Positions 44,694-57,032 of a stretch of DNA of 64,000 bases are shown here, piece by piece. Under the pieces are notes generated by a model. That model did not search any database. It worked only from the letters and a program-made list of their open reading frames with translations, and was not told the origin of the DNA. The DNA comes from Histoplasma ohiense (lineage: Eukaryota; Ascomycota; Eurotiomycetes; Onygenales; Ajellomycetaceae). The stretch spans positions 5,114,001-5,178,000 of the forward strand of contig JAEVHH010000002.1 in assembly GCA_017607445.1 (NCBI GenBank), in the 5' to 3' direction. A program made the position numbers and the translations under genes. Numbering within the stretch: the first letter of the stretch is position 1; every line of letters starts with the position of its first letter.

Positions 44694-46517
44694 CTATCCT
44701 ACAACACCAGTCTTGCTCACGCTGCCGTATTTAGCCTGCCACGCGAAAAAATACAATAATGCTCCCAGTGGTTGTCCCACTAGGCAGAAGCTGACCCAAA
44801 ACACGCAGTTTCCGATGATTTTGCCGGTGCGGCCGTTCATTTTCTCCAGCGGCAACGTTACTGCGATCAGGGGGGGCTGGAGGATCATGCCGGCGAAGGC
44901 GACGCCTGGGGGGTTGGATGTTAGATTTGATGCTTGGTTTTTTTTTTTTTTTTTTTTTCCATCATGCATACATTATATACATATTAAGGGATGCTGGGAG
45001 GGACGTTAAATTACCTATCATGTTGTGTGTCGGAATCCCCACGAGCAATTCATGCAGGATTCCGCTGAAAGTGAAAACCATAACACTGGCGGCAAAGGGG
45101 CTCCATCCCCTGCCCACCAGCGGCGAGAAAATATGTCGCTGCATGAAATGGTACACGGGCTTATTCCACGTGCGCCAATAGGTGCCCACGCTGGGGCTGT
45201 TCCACCACTCCGTGTAGAACTCGCGGTCGCCGAAGTGCATTACTTCCGCGAGCGCGTTGAGGAAGGACTGGAACAGGGCGAAGAAGCCTGCAAGCCAGAT
45301 GATGAGCGATATCGTGGAGAGCTTCATGACTCGCTCGATGATGGAGGTTAGGTCGAGAGTTGCGATCTTTTCTAGGGAGTTGCGGAGGACGGGGGCTGCG
45401 TATTGCGCGGAGGTGAGCCAGATGAACACGGAGAGCCCGACCACCTCCATGACGCGTTTGGCCACGAAGGACCATCTGATGCGGTCTATACGCGGGTATA
45501 CGGGTTGGTATACCAGGGTTGGCGCCAGCCAGAAATAGGTTAGGTTCTTGATGGTGATGTTTCGGGGATATGGTAGGGAGTGGTAGATTTCTGGGAGTGG
45601 GGAAGTGGAAGATGGGTGGAGCGCTGCGTGGCGAAGGTCTCGGTTGGTGAATGCATAGGAGCATATCTTCAACCAGACAACGATTACATGGACCTCGCAG
45701 AGTGTTCCGATGCCAGGGTGATTGACGTAGTAGTAAACTGCGTAACTCGTGACTAGGAGACATAGGCAAGCATTCAGTGTATGTGCAAGAGCGACATATA
45801 TCCATGCCGATCGGAACGCCAGCTGCTCCTGAGTATTTTCTTCTTCCGACTCTTTTCGCTTTATGCGGCCAATGGCTCCCTTGACCTGATGGGCTGCGGC
45901 GCGCTCAATTATATATGCCACGAAGAGGTGGCAGGGGACAAGTGCGAATAGTATTGCGCCGAGAACGACATCTTGTTTTCGATAGTCATGGCATCGAATA
46001 CAGATGAGGACACCATACTAGAAAGAGAACAGTTCGCAATTATTAGCACGAAAAGAAAAAGGTCGAAGAATTGGTAATGATATTATAGGCCAAATGCAAT
46101 TGCTGAGAATGGAATGGCAACACACTTTCATAAAATTCTCGACAATCAACCGCAGATTCATGACAACTAATGGATATCATCAGATCAGCAGCTGAAAATA
46201 CAAACCGGAACGATCATATACTTACTCAACACTAGAGCCATCAGGTTCCGGAACCCCATAAAGCTGGGGCTGGTCTCCGAATCGCGAGAAAGGCACGATA
46301 CGCGGGGCCGGGAGTGAAAGGCGGCGACATGGCGATATTTGCTCTTAGCGGCTCGTGGATTGGAATTGGCATGCTGTACTCTGTTGCTGGACTCATTTTC
46401 ATTCCCGTCCACCAGCGGAGGAGCTACAGGGGTCCCGTTCTTTGCCATACCGGGGGCGGAGGCTGGCGGATGGACATCGTGGCTCGTAGAAACCGCGGTT
46501 TGAGCAACGCTCGCCAT
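44694..46517 (-). CDS. Diacylglycerol O-acyltransferase, DGAT1 type (MBOAT family)
   Basis: The enzyme esterifies diacylglycerol with acyl-CoA to make triacylglycerol in the ER. Four exons, 46517-46226, 46166-46126, 46017-45015 and 44905-44694, give 515 residues with consistent phases. A soluble, low-complexity N-terminus precedes FMGFRNLMALVLIVMNLRLI and ENFMKYGVLICI. Family motifs are GTLCEVHVIVVWLKICSYAF, the FYxxWWN box (REFYTEWWNSPSVGTYWRTW) and the active-site His segment GILHELLVGIPTH. About eight hydrophobic segments are visible. Sterol acyltransferases (ARE type) share this fold, but the N-terminal and SYAFTNRDLR regions fit DGAT1 better. The gene is divergent from Pfs2, sharing a 0.8-kb promoter region. 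Confidence 0.93.
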
Positions 46518-47292
46518 GGCACGCTGCTCTAAGAGATATAAGCACGGGGAATTGATGAGCGGAGACCCGGAATAAATGTAGATATAAATGGATGTTGTGT
46601 ATGTAGGAATATATGGATGTATGTATGTTCACGAGGAAGATAGGAATAATTGGCAGCCGGAATAAACCCGAGAACGAACTGGCAGCCGATTTTAGCCCGC
46701 TTCGGAGGTTAGAGAATGGTGATAGAAGCGGTGCCACGACGAGAAGAAACGAGGGATTGCCATTAAGAAGCATGAAAGAATTGAAATAAAGTCGCCGGTG
46801 GCACTTACTGCCACTTAGTCAGTCCTCCTTTTCCACCTTTCCTGCATCGAGCGGGAACCGGGCAGCGAGGGACTAAATACTCCATGACGAGGGGAAAGCG
46901 GGACAGGCGAGAGTGGTTGGCTCGATCGGGCCCTGGGCTTGGCCGCACTAAGTAACTAACTAACTAACGGGTCCGTCCTCAATGCTCAACTTCGCTGAGC
47001 TTGGAACAAGAGAGATCAATCAGCATGGTAGGAGGAGAAGCTGCTGGCAGAGAGCTAGGGTATGACTGTATCTGAATCGAATCTAAAATAATTGGCCTTA
47101 GAGCGGGCTATTTCTTCCTGCGTACTTCCGGCCAGGTCACCTTTTTTTTTTTTTTTTCAATTAACTGCTTGACGGAGAACCCTCACCTCTGACCATGATC
47201 TGCTCCCTACAGCTAACGACCTGATCACCTTTTCGGCTGCCCGACCTACCTGAGATACCCCCTGCGCCTCCGTTTTTTGCCTCGTTCCTGGC
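46518..47292. promoter_or_regulatory. Divergent promoter region DGAT1-type / Pfs2
   Basis: A 775-bp region between two divergent start codons, so it must contain both promoters and leaders. It includes ACTAACTAACTAACTAAC (around 46955) and a T15-type run near 47143. No specific factor site can be assigned. Confidence 0.6.
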
Positions 47293-49491
47293 ATGAGTTC
47301 TTACGACCACGATGCTGCGGAGGGGTCATTCCCACGCCCGCTGAGGTCATACGAGGGAGGGGTGGGAGGCCCCCGAAGACCCAGTCAGTATATTCTATTA
47401 TCAAAATGCGCTCGCCCCCCAAAAAAGGAAGAATAATAAAATGCTAAGGGCCGCAATGAATGATAGGACTTGTGACCGACTATGGCTCGTCAATGGTGCA
47501 GTGGATGCGGGTGCGCCAGCCTCGATACAAAGGATCACATAGGTTGGAACGGGAAAGACCAAGCGCCAGCTACACTGTGGATGTCTGTGACTCTACGAGA
47601 TATATATATGTTTATGTTTACGCATATGCTAACAGAGGATATTTTGATTTTCTTTTAGATGCTCCCTCCCTTGGCCCGAATCGATTCACCTGCTGACACC
47701 ATCCCCGTTCGTCATCTCCACCAATCAATCGGCAAATCGAAGAAGCCTATTACGGTCGTCAGATGGACGCCGGAGGGACGACGGTTGTTGACAGGAGGCC
47801 ACACTGGCGAGTTCATGCTATGGAATGGTACAGCATTCAATTTTGAAACGGTTATGGATGTTAGTTATATCCAGATACCCCCTAGCTAACCGACCCGGCC
47901 CTTTTTGTCCTGGATGTATATCATCATGACGCTGACCGGTTCATAAAAATAGGCTCATTATGACCAATACCAGGCTGGCGTAACGTCCGCTGTGTGGTCC
48001 CACAGCCATGACTGGCTGATATCCGGCGGCCAAAAGGGAGACATCAAGTACTGGCGGCCCAACTTCAACAACGTCGAAACCGTCGACGACGCCCACCACG
48101 ACGCCGTCAGGGATTTGTCGTGGTGTCCAAGCGATACGAAATTCGTCTCTGCCTCTGACGACACGACACTGAAGATCTTCGACTTCACCGCCCGCATGTG
48201 CGAGCTGGTGCTGACGGGCCACGGCTGGGATGCAAAGTCGTGCGATTGGCATCCGTCCAAGGGCCTCCTGGTCTCCGGATCCAAGGACCACCAGGTCAAG
48301 TTTTGGGACCCCCGCACCGGCCGGTGTCTGACTACCCTCCACAGCCATAAGAATACGGTCACTTGCACTAGATTCTCGCGTGTGAACAGCAACCTACTGG
48401 CGACATCATCGCGGGACCAAAGCGCCCGCGTCTTCGATCTACGGATGATGCGAGACATATGCATTTTACGAGGACATGAGAAGCCGATATCTTCCATGAC
48501 GTGGCACCCGATTCATAGTTCTCTTATTTCTACGGGAAGTGAAGATGGTTCAATTCATCATTATTTATTGGATGAGCAGAATCTACCAGCTGGGCAGGTC
48601 CCCACTGTCGCGCCATACGACAGCGCTGATCCTGCTAACACCCCCGCCCAAGTTATATTCCCCGCTCATCGTATTCCCTATGCCCATTCGTCTACTATAT
48701 GGACCCTCGACTGGCATCCCCTCGGCCACATTCTGGCGTCCGGCTCCAAGGATAATTTTACCCGATTTTGGTCCCGCGCCCGACCCGGCGAAACAAGTTA
48801 TCTGAAGGATAGATTCCACATTGGCGAAGAAGCCGCAGAAGCCCAGGGAACTTGGAGCCGTGGCTTTGGCCGTCGACAGATGAAGGAAGAAGAGGAGCAG
48901 GAACTTCAAGATGAGGCGGAGGGACTTGTTGACCAGAAGAAGCGCGATGCTTCAGTTCTTCTCGGAATCCAGGGTGCTCCCGGGGGTGGGGAGAATGTCG
49001 GGCTTCCAGGGCTGATACCAGGAATTGGGGCAGTTCAGCCACCCCCGCCACCCCCTTCAGGTACGGTTTCATCCATGTCGCAAGTCGAATCGAGCCGTTT
49101 GGCGGCGATGATATCTTCCGGCTCGTTTCCTCCGCCACAACTCGAATCCTTACCACCAAACTTACGTCCGCCGACATATCCCATGCCTGGTATGCAGGGA
49201 GGTGGTCTCGCCCCACATATGGATCTATCATCCTTACAAAACCAGTTCTTTTCTCCACAACACCAACAGCATCAGCAGCAATCCTACACGTTCCAGCAAA
49301 ACCAAAACTTTCCTACGCAGGGTGGCGGAGGCTTCACGTCTTCAGGAATCCCCGGTCTTCAGGGCCAAGCCCCAACTGGTGACCCAAATGAGGATTTCAC
49401 GAATGGAATAAGGAAACGCGGGCCTTTGCCAAGCCAGCAAGATAGCTTGATGGAAGAACAACGACGGGGAAACTGGCGAAATATTAGATAA
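47293..49491 (+). CDS. PFS2: Polyadenylation factor subunit Pfs2 (WD40, WDR33 orthologue)
   Basis: Four exons, 47293-47383, 47467-47582, 47659-47859 and 47953-49491, give 648 residues with all phases matching. After a short leader come VTDYGSSMVQWMRVRQPRYK and the conserved linker PVRHLHQSIGKSKKPITVVR. Seven WD40 blades follow, for example GHTGEFMLWNG, GGQKGDIKYWRPNFNNVETV, SASDDTTLKIFDFT, SGSKDHQVKFWDPRTGRCLT, ATSSRDQSARVFDLR, STGSEDGSIHHY and ASGSKDNFTRFWSRARPGE. A Pro/Gln-rich disordered tail ends in RRGNWRNIR. Pfs2 is a scaffold of the cleavage and polyadenylation factor and contacts the AAUAAA-like signal region in the nucleus. The first donor (A|GTCAGT) is not the strongest nearby, but it alone keeps the frame. 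Intact gene. Confidence 0.96.
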
Positions 49492-49905
49492 AGGGAAAAC
49501 AAGAATATCGTTTTACCATATATGTCAAACAGGCCTGTAATATAGAACGGGGTTGCGATTTGATTGTTTTATCTCTTTTTTTGGAAAAAGGGGAAGGGTA
49601 TAAGGGGGAATGAGAGGGAAAGTTTGACTTAGGTGAAATATCTGTTTTATTTTTTATCCCATGACATCGGTTTGCGGTAGATATCCAGTATACTGTAGAG
49701 AAGAATGCGTATAGCGTTGGATCCGATTATGGGTATTATTTCTAGGCTGAACTACCGCTGATACTGTAGCTACGGTAGTGATATCACCCAGCCCTTTCTC
49801 TCGAAACTTTTATGGATGTCGAGTTGGTTGTTTCCCTCCCGTTTTCAGCTGTATGTCGTCGATAAAGTGAACAAGAATGCTTGTCAACGACGCGCCGCGA
49901 GTTGC
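49492..49905. other. Spacer between convergent Pfs2 and TMEM170-like genes
   Basis: This would contain both 3' untranslated regions. No repeat or gene is seen. Confidence 0.6.
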
Positions 49906-50514
49906 CTATAGCCCTCCCTGGATCGAAAAGCTCGAGAGAATCAAGACCAATGTATTAAGCGCTGCCCACGAAAAAGGAATCCAAGTGGACATTTTATAGT
50001 TGCCGGCTTCATAGACAGCTCCGAGACTGTTGATAATGTCCCAGTTTCATGTCAGAAAAAGTTTTTATCGATTCAGTTAATCTCCCCGACCCCATACATA
50101 ACATTGCACCACAAAGACAAAAACAAAAATATAAAAAACACCGAATAAAATAAATTGAACAAAAAAAAAAAGAAAAAGAAAAAAAGAAAAGCTGCTTAAC
50201 AAAAACAAGCAAACAACTCACATAAGGCCCGTGACACTACCCGCCAGCAACCCTTCCAAACCAGCAATGAGTCCGTATACTAAGACCACCGCCCAGACGA
50301 GCTTCCAGTTACGCCATTGCATCACGACGGCAAACAGGGCGGCGGAGAGATGCGCACCCATATAGAAGAGCAGCGTCCAGAAGAGCGTGAAGCGCCATAT
50401 GTCCTTCGTGTAATAGAGGTATTGGTATCCATCGCGGTAGAAGCCTGAGGATACGTAGAGGGAAGGGAAAGGGGGGGTCTGGTATTCGGCGGGGACGGGT
50501 TGGGTGAAGGACAT
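49906..50514 (-). CDS. TMEM170-like integral membrane protein
   Basis: Exons 50514-50222 and 50026-49906 (donor AT|GTGAGT, acceptor ACAG|T) give 137 residues. The preferred start is the ATG in ACC-ATG-TCC context (MSFTQPVPAEY). An ATG five codons upstream is also in frame. The N-terminal part reads PPFPSLYVSSGFYRDG, then helices FWTLLFYMGAHLSAALFAVV, WAVVLVYGLIAGLEGLLAGS and, across the splice, GLILGAVYEAGNYKMSTWIP and ALNTLVLILSS. Three to four helices and the LWRFTLFW-like segment fit fungal relatives of TMEM170, an ER/nuclear-envelope shaping protein in animals; the fungal role is unknown. The exon 2 sequence is conserved in style and confirms the splice, since without it the protein would stop at GLM. 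Confidence 0.85.
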
Positions 50515-50580
50515 GGTTTTGTATGTCATGGATGGCGGATGACGGATTTGCAGATAACGGCTGGGATTGTGAGAGGGGTG

Positions 50581-50844
50581 CTACGCCTGCGCATACGCAA
50601 CCGTCGAATCGTTTGGGCTATTCATCGAAGTTGCAACAAAACAGTGTTTCTTTTTGTTTTCTCCCGCTGGCTGAGTTTGGTTGAATGGCGTGAGGAATGG
50701 GCGCTGTTGAAGGAGCGTTTGGGCTTCTTCTTCTTCTCTGGAGTGCTGAGCCCCGCTAGAATTTGAGCACGTGAGACTTGGACTTTCAGTCCATGGATCC
50801 AAGTCTTCATTCAGACCGTCGTCGGATCCTGCGTGTGTCGACAT
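50581..50844 (-). CDS. Possible small protein, 87 aa, or leader ORF
   Basis: A frame from ATG 50844 (MSTHAGSDDGLNEDLDPWTE) to a stop at 50581, polar and Glu-rich, ends 67 bases before the TMEM170-like start on the same strand. It may be a separate small gene, an upstream ORF in that gene's leader, or chance. No family motif is recognised. A second overlapping frame (50810-50622) is very basic, which suggests coding potential is not clear. Confidence 0.2.
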   Translation of the reverse strand: MSTHAGSDDGLNEDLDPWTESPSLTCSNSSGAQHSREEEEAQTLLQQRPFLTPFNQTQPAGENKKKHCFVATSMNSPNDSTVAYAQA

Positions 50845-51281
50845 TGTTTATGCTTGCTGATTACTTTACTGGCATTTAGATCTTGATCGCGCGCAACGAG
50901 CTGCTATTAGCAATTTTGCTGGTTGATGGACGCAAGCATAAGGCCATGATGTTGGCATCACAGGGCAGCTGGCACAATGCCTTTCTCGGCTATCTTCCTA
51001 TTCATCTGCGATGTGCTGTTTCTGTCGCCTGCTCATCCGTGTCTCCTATCCCTTAAACCAACTTGAAGCGATGCCTGGCTTTCTTTCACCAGGGGTGGAA
51101 CTACTAGCATGCAGTGGAACTTAACAATGAATAATTTCTGATAGAAGTGGTACCAAGCTATGTTTGCTCTGTTTGCAGCTCAAGTTCCCTGAGGATGAAC
51201 CTCGGCAAGATTGTTCCAAGACTTCACAGCCCATGCAGCAACAACTGTTGACGAACAGGAGAATCCTGTTCCCACTCCAAG
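50845..51281. promoter_or_regulatory. Divergent promoter region TMEM170-like / PEX8
   Basis: Gene-free interval upstream of PEX8, presumed to hold its promoter. No specific site is assignable. Confidence 0.5.
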
Positions 51282-53566
51282 ATGGGGACTGAGAGGTCGC
51301 TTGCAACTTTGCTTCGGTCACTCCAGACCGTGGATGGAAATCGGGATGCTTTTGGGTAGGAACCTTCTATTTCTCCCTGTTCTAAGCCGCCCTAGGAACT
51401 GACAGTTCTTAAATCTAGCCTCCTACCATCATCGACGGGACTTCTCTCTCTGCTCTCCAATCCATTGAACGTAACTTTATTATCCTCACATCTATTACAC
51501 TCCCCGGCCCTGTGGAATGGGGAATTCGACCTGGAAACATGCCGGCGCATTCTCAGCGTTTTTAATACGGCGGCGATCAGCGTCGTGCACAATGAATCAC
51601 CACAACATGGACCTCCGTCTTCAAATATTCAAAGGAGAGGGCTTGGGCGCGAGGAATGGGCGAAGGCGGTTGTCCAGGGTGCGGATGACAAGTCACCACG
51701 TTGGAGGCATTGTATTTTGCTTGGAGGGATCTTGCTGGGGATGGAGGGCCAGGATCGACGGAGTCTGCCAACGCACTTGAGGAAAAAACTAGAATCGGGA
51801 CTCATGACGGCATTCAAGCTTTCGCTGAACGAGCTCGATTCATACCCAAAAGTTGCGCGATATTGTATTGCCCTGGTCATGAATTATACTTTCGAATTGC
51901 TTGCGGATTCCGAAAGAAGCCGATTGGATTATAACATTGTTCTTCCTCTTCTCGTGGACACCGCCTTCTTCTCTCCCGCAGGGTTTGAATCTGGGTATTT
52001 CCTAGGCGCGATTGACCGGGACATCCGCGAGACCCCTTCGAAAAAATTCGAGTGGCAGGCCCAATCCCCAACTTTTCTTCACATACGCGCCATCACCGCA
52101 AAGCCGCTTATCTCCTCTCTGGGTCCCTTATCGCGGCTAATTACACATGGTATTGAAAACTGCCAAGCACAGGGCCGGGTGGTGCAAGCGGTGGATTCAC
52201 TCCTTAACTTCTCGAGGACATTGATGGTTCAGTGGCGGCAGAATAAGCTGTCAGAGGTTGATATCTCTGAGGAGGCGGAATTCCTCGATGAGGCGTCACT
52301 CAAGACAACGATACCCATTCTTTGGCGATTATTGAAAACCTCCCTATTTTCGATCATTATTCTTCTCAGGGCTGTTCTAGGAAGGGTACTGAATGACCGT
52401 CTCCTTGCGGCCGATGACTGTAAGTCTGGCCCTTTTAATTATCTTATTGGTGAATTATCGTTAACTTTTTGTTAGGTGCACCAACACTCGCTCGCAAATC
52501 CTTACACATTCTCCGTAATATCTGCTTTATCTCAGCTCGAATTGGACAAAATGCGTCTTCCCAGTATACCTTTGTTAACCTTACTGCAATCGACATCCTC
52601 TCGCAGTATCCAGCTGCCTCCCAAGAATTTTTGGAGAGTATCCGTCCTTCTGCAGCTGGCCGTATTCCAGATTACCCTATCGATAGATGTCTAGATCTGT
52701 TTTTCCTGAATACAGCTGAACATTTTGCTTTGATATTATCCCCAGCCGTTAACGAGGACCTGTTAATCTCCGCTGCACTGCCATATCTTGCCGCTGGCGG
52801 CAACAACAATCTTCTAGAAATATTTGAGGCAGCCCACAGCGTAGTACTCTCTGTTTTCGCAGCGCCCAAAAGTGCAGATATGGCGGCGAAGCATCTCCCA
52901 TTTTATATCGACACACTTTTTACCGTATGTGCCCATTTTGTCCTTCTTCGGCCTCGCCGTTTACGCTTGATACTGAAATTTCATTGAAAATCTAACAATA
53001 TACATATGTTTCAGGTGTTCCCTCAAAATCTCTCCGCTCGCCAATTCCGCCTAGCCTTCAAAACCGCGATCCAAATCACTGCGCCCCCATCCCCTTTAGC
53101 AAACACCCAACCCCTCCTCCCCTCAATCCTCCTCGAACTTTTGTATGACAGAGCCCTACACGCACCCACCACCCCGCTACCACGGGTTGTTGCCTCAACC
53201 TCTGTCTCCGCCGACCTTAATGCTCTCAGTAACAGCGCGCCCCCACTATCCGAACAGGCTGTCCTCGCCATGACCATGATCGACTGCCTATGCTTCCTCC
53301 GCCTGGATACGCTGGAGGAATGGCTACCGCTCGTCGCGCACCAGGTCAATATCATCCCCGATAAGGGGATGAGGCAGCAGTGTCAGGAGAGGTTTTGGGA
53401 TGCGTTGAGCAGTGGGGAGATGGATGTTGATCGGGCGAATTTCTGCGTTACGTGGTGGAGTACCAAGGGCGGGAGGGAGATGGTGTTATTTTCGTCTGAG
53501 GAGGATGTGAAGATTCCGTACATGAGTGGCGGGCTTGGGGTGGCGGAGCCGCGGAGTAGGTTATGA
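51282..53566 (+). CDS. PEX8: Peroxin 8 (intraperoxisomal import organiser)
   Basis: Four exons, 51282-51355, 51419-52419, 52476-52924 and 53015-53566, give 691 residues. The predicted N-terminus MGTERSLATLLRSLQTVDGN leads into LSLLSNPLNVTLLSSHLLHS and PALWNGEFDLETCRRILSVF. The body is helical and repeat-like (KVARYCIALVMNYTFELLAD; KSLHILRNICFISARIGQNA; LRLDTLEEWLPLVAHQVN). The C-terminus is EPRSRL: SRL is a peroxisomal targeting signal type 1, a hallmark of Pex8. In yeasts Pex8 sits inside the peroxisome membrane, linking the docking and RING complexes of matrix-protein import. Identification rests on overall family pattern and this tail. The intron 1 acceptor was chosen because it alone keeps the frame. 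Intact gene. Confidence 0.87.
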
Positions 53567-54035
53567 TGGCTAATGTTCTGGGACGGGATGTGGGAGGCTT
53601 GCCGGTAGGTGTAGATGTACTGTGCAATACGTTATATGGTTCATTTTAATAATGTTATATACAGCATTTCGTATGTTAATTGTTATCTATTAGTTATATA
53701 TTTCGACTAAGCTCAGTGGGGGGGGGTTATTTGGCCTCGGTCTAGGAAGGGCAAAATCAACGTTCTGCCGTTAGGGTTTAATATAACCTCCTACAATAGA
53801 AAAAACTCATACAAGAGAAGGAATAAAACAGGCCCTGAAGAGGTACAATGTATCTTGCAAGTCCTCAAATACTAAGATAAAATACAATGAAAATACAGAC
53901 GGATGAGAATCTATAGAGGGATAAGCAAGCAACAGCAGAAGCAAAATATACCAAGAAGTTGCAGGGGAGGGGGACACGGCGGGACGGTGCTTCAACACCA
54001 GCCAATTTGAGCTTAAGGAAACTATCATTTCCCAC
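53567..54035. other. Spacer between convergent genes
   Basis: 3' regions of PEX8 and of the next minus-strand gene. A G10 run lies near 53718. No gene seen. Confidence 0.6.
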
Positions 54036-54788
54036 TCAACTCCCCATCCAATCCAAAAACATATCCAAAAAGGTCCACCCTCTCTTTTTAGCTTCTGTGG
54101 TCCCAGTAACCCCACAAGGGATTCCCGTCACATCCCCTCTCTGGCTCTGCTGCAGATTAGAAACATGATCATCAATTCCATTCTCTCCTCCACCACCAGC
54201 ATCATCACCCCCACAGTTCCAATTTCCAAACCCACCCCCTCCCAGACAACAATATCTCTCACGCAAACTATTCAAATGATCCTTCCGCAGAGGATCAGGA
54301 CAACTTTCATCCTCCCCGGCATCAAATAAGCTCCATTGCCAGCGCTGGCCTCCTCCTCCGCCTCCCCTCTTTCCCTCATCTTCCGCCATCACGGCCTCCT
54401 CCCCTTCCCCCTCATTATCATTGCCACTCCCAAGTCCCCTAGGCGGGCCGAAGAACAACCTAACGTCGGAGAGCATTGTCCAATGGTCAGAGCAGGGATG
54501 TGGGTCGATGACTTCTGGGTGCATGTTGAATGACGGGCAGGCGGAGAAGATATCAGGGTTGAAGGCTTTGGAACAGATGGTGAGGAAACGGGGGATTGTG
54601 TGGAGGTTGATGTAACTGCTGCTGTTGCTGCACCTTTCAGTGGTGATGGTGGTGATGGTGGCGGCACTGCTGTTGCCGGCGTTTGCGTTGGTAGGAACAG
54701 GGGTCCGGGTCTTGTATGAGTTGCAGACGCGCAGCTGATGAGATTTGCAACCGCAGGGTTGGTGGAAGTGTGCGCGGACTTGGCACAT
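54036..54788 (-). CDS. Hypothetical fungal protein, 250 aa
   Basis: Single exon from ATG 54788. The N-terminus, MCQVRAHFHQPCGCKSHQLR, has clustered Cys and His that could bind a metal (inference). The middle contains PRFLTICSKAFNPDIFSACP and IDPHPCSDHWTMLSDVRLFF, which look conserved rather than random. A Glu/Gly-rich disordered stretch follows, then DPLRKDHLNSLRERYCCLGG and a Gly-rich end. No known domain is recognised. Open-frame length, ATG start and clustered Cys/His residues support a real gene, but the Gly-rich parts reflect GGT/GGA-type repeats and may inflate the frame. Confidence 0.62.
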   Translation of the reverse strand: MCQVRAHFHQPCGCKSHQLRVCNSYKTRTPVPTNANAGNSSAATITTITTERCSNSSSYINLHTIPRFLTICSKAFNPDIFSACPSFNMHPEVIDPHPCSDHWTMLSDVRLFFGPPRGLGSGNDNEGEGEEAVMAEDEGKRGGGGGGQRWQWSLFDAGEDESCPDPLRKDHLNSLRERYCCLGGGGFGNWNCGGDDAGGGGENGIDDHVSNLQQSQRGDVTGIPCGVTGTTEAKKRGWTFLDMFLDWMGS

Positions 54789-55397
54789 TTGCCTGATTGA
54801 AGGAGTGGGTATTTTGATAGATGAAAAATGGAGAGGATACTTTTTTATTCTTTTCTTTTCGAGTGCTGTTTTTCATATCATGATTCACTGTTGTTTCCCC
54901 TGTGCGGGCTCTTGTATGTTGAGTGGTTCTTGGAAGCGAGCATGAAAGTCAGAACATGGAAAATACAGTTGTTTAAAACTTGAGAAAATCGTTGTTTTCG
55001 AGAGAAAACAAGGGAAGAAGACTGAATGTGTCTTGAAGAATTACAAGGTTTCTATATAGACTTCAGGAGTTCGCGAGACGGATCCGCTAGATTCACTCAT
55101 TGTCATTCAGAGCATCAATGATAGCAAACAGATAAAGCAGGATACGGCGGTCCTTGGAAATGCCTAAATTGTGCCACGATGAAACAGTGGTTTTTACAAA
55201 TAACAGGAATTAAACGGGAAAATCGCGACTCAAAACAAATAGATAAACAGTAAGTGGTCGTAAGGGATAAGAGGGCTCAGAAATAGCCAATGCCAATGGA
55301 GCATGTTTCTGAGTCAAGATACCATTTTCCCTCAACTGAAAAGGTTAAATCCGGTGCCACCATTGTGGTCACCAACGTAGCTAGCTACCATTCAATT
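54789..55397. other. Spacer, no supported gene
   Basis: Gene-free; it includes the upstream region of the hypothetical gene and the 3' end of the methyltransferase gene. Confidence 0.6.
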
Positions 55398-56358
55398 TCA
55401 GGGAATAAAAGGGATCGCAACCACCGTCGTTTCCCGATATTCAATATACTCCTTACCGAAAAAGCCAATCAAAAATTTCTCTTCTCCTACATGAAAATTT
55501 TGATATCAGCACGAAGGTAAACTAATTTCCAGTTAACATCTGGGGAGCTAACTCACTTTGGATACGACTGGAAAAAAACTTCCAGAGTACGATAACATAA
55601 GCGAAGAAACAAACAATGTTTCCCAGAACCAACTGGGTTCCTAGACCCCACCAGAAAAATCCAAAGTAACTTGGGTGTCGGAGGATACGGTAAATACCAT
55701 CTTTGACCAGCGTGTGCCCCTGTCTCCGTCTGGATTGGACTGTGTGGGTGAAATTTGTCCCAGCCTGAACCATTGCTAACGACCTGACGACCTGGCCCAC
55801 CGCCATAAAGGCCAATCCGAATCCAATTTGCATTTTAGGGCCGCCAAATATCAGAGATGCCTTTTTGACGTACCCTTCAGGTAGAACTAAGCGGTTAAGT
55901 AAACATTCTGCCATAGCAGAAGTATGCGCAAGATTATAAGCTGCACCGTTCGAGGAGAGCAGGAAAGCCGAGATTGACGCATAGGGTGTACTATATCGTG
56001 CAGTAATATAGTATTCGAGGAAATGGAAAAGGCTGAGAGATGTGAGGAAGAAAGGACCTCGCCACAGCGGGTTGGACGATTTGAGGAGAAAGAAGGTTAG
56101 GACAATGCAGAGACCGAAAACCTGTCCCAGCAAAAAGGAACGGATGGAGATCCCAGCTAAAGACTTTTTGCCCCCTGGAAGGATCGCAGGGTCGACGACT
56201 TCTCTTGGAGATTTAGTAGCAGCACCGTTGTTGTTGCCCTCTGGTCTATAGGGAAAGTATTCTCGACGAGGGCGACAATCGACGCCCGTTGAGGACGGAT
56301 CAGTCACGATATGAGTGCTGTCCGCACTTGAGCTGGATGCATCTCCTTCCTGCTCCAT
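55398..56358 (-). CDS. STE14: Protein-S-isoprenylcysteine O-methyltransferase (Ste14/ICMT)
   Basis: The enzyme methylates the C-terminal prenylcysteine of CaaX proteins (Ras, Rho, a-factor-like pheromones) in the ER membrane. Exons 56358-55557 and 55486-55398 (donor A|GTGAGT, acceptor GTAG|GA) give 296 residues. A polar N-terminus of about 70 residues precedes helices SFLLGQVFGLCIVLTFFLLK and FFLTSLSLFHFLEYYITARY. Catalytic signatures are GHTLVKDGIYRILRHPSYFG followed by FFWWGLGTQLVLGN, and the C-terminal REEKFLIGFFGKEYIEYRE across the splice site, where the Glu-Glu and the aromatic residues form the SAM and prenyl site. The extra N-terminal segment is longer than in the yeast enzyme but common in filamentous fungi. 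Intact. Confidence 0.95.
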
Positions 56359-57032
56359 GGCTGAGAGCCCGTAATTATTTAGAAAGGATCTTCGTGTAAA
56401 TAAATTATAGTGGCAGCTTGTACAACTGTAAGCGAAAGACCACAAGATAGGTTTGATACAACAGAATGCTTTATATAGCAGGAGAAATGGGAGAGCAGAT
56501 TGGTCACATTATGACAAGCAACTCCCGAAATGACAAAAGTCCGAACAAAGAAATATGCAACTAGTGAGAAGATGGCGGGCTAGCGCCTCAAACCGGTGAC
56601 CGTCCATTCAGCCTGTGAAAGGCTTCTTGAGCTGCGTGCATTGTTGAAGCTATGAACAATTTGATATTGTTGTCTCCGAATCTAGTTTAGCGCAATATTT
56701 CAGCGGCTCCGGCTTTCTTATATAATAGTGACGTCGTCCCATGTGCAATCCAGGATGCGCAGCAACTACTGCTGCTGATGTTTTTTTCTAGCGCTGTTCA
56801 TATCTTAGAGCAAATGCTGGTTTGACTTGAATTTTAATCCAACTATTCTGACACTTAACTTTGGACCAGCTTGCCAATTATTTAGTTGCTTTTTAACCAA
56901 GCAACCATACACAAATCGGGCGCTTTGCGCTTCAAGTTCTGTTAGTTCATTCTCTGCAGGCAGAAAGATAACTGCGACTTGAACGCTAATCGGTTCTACA
57001 GGCTTGTCAAGTGCACTGAGGCCATTGACACA
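56359..57032. other. Divergent promoter region STE14 / acetyltransferase
   Basis: Gene-free interval between divergent genes; it contains both promoters. No specific site is assigned. Confidence 0.55.

Noticed and set aside
45161..45805. Minus-strand 214-codon frame rich in Arg, Pro and His
   Set aside because: It is an alternative-frame shadow inside exon 3 of the DGAT1-type gene, whose own frame carries the family motifs.
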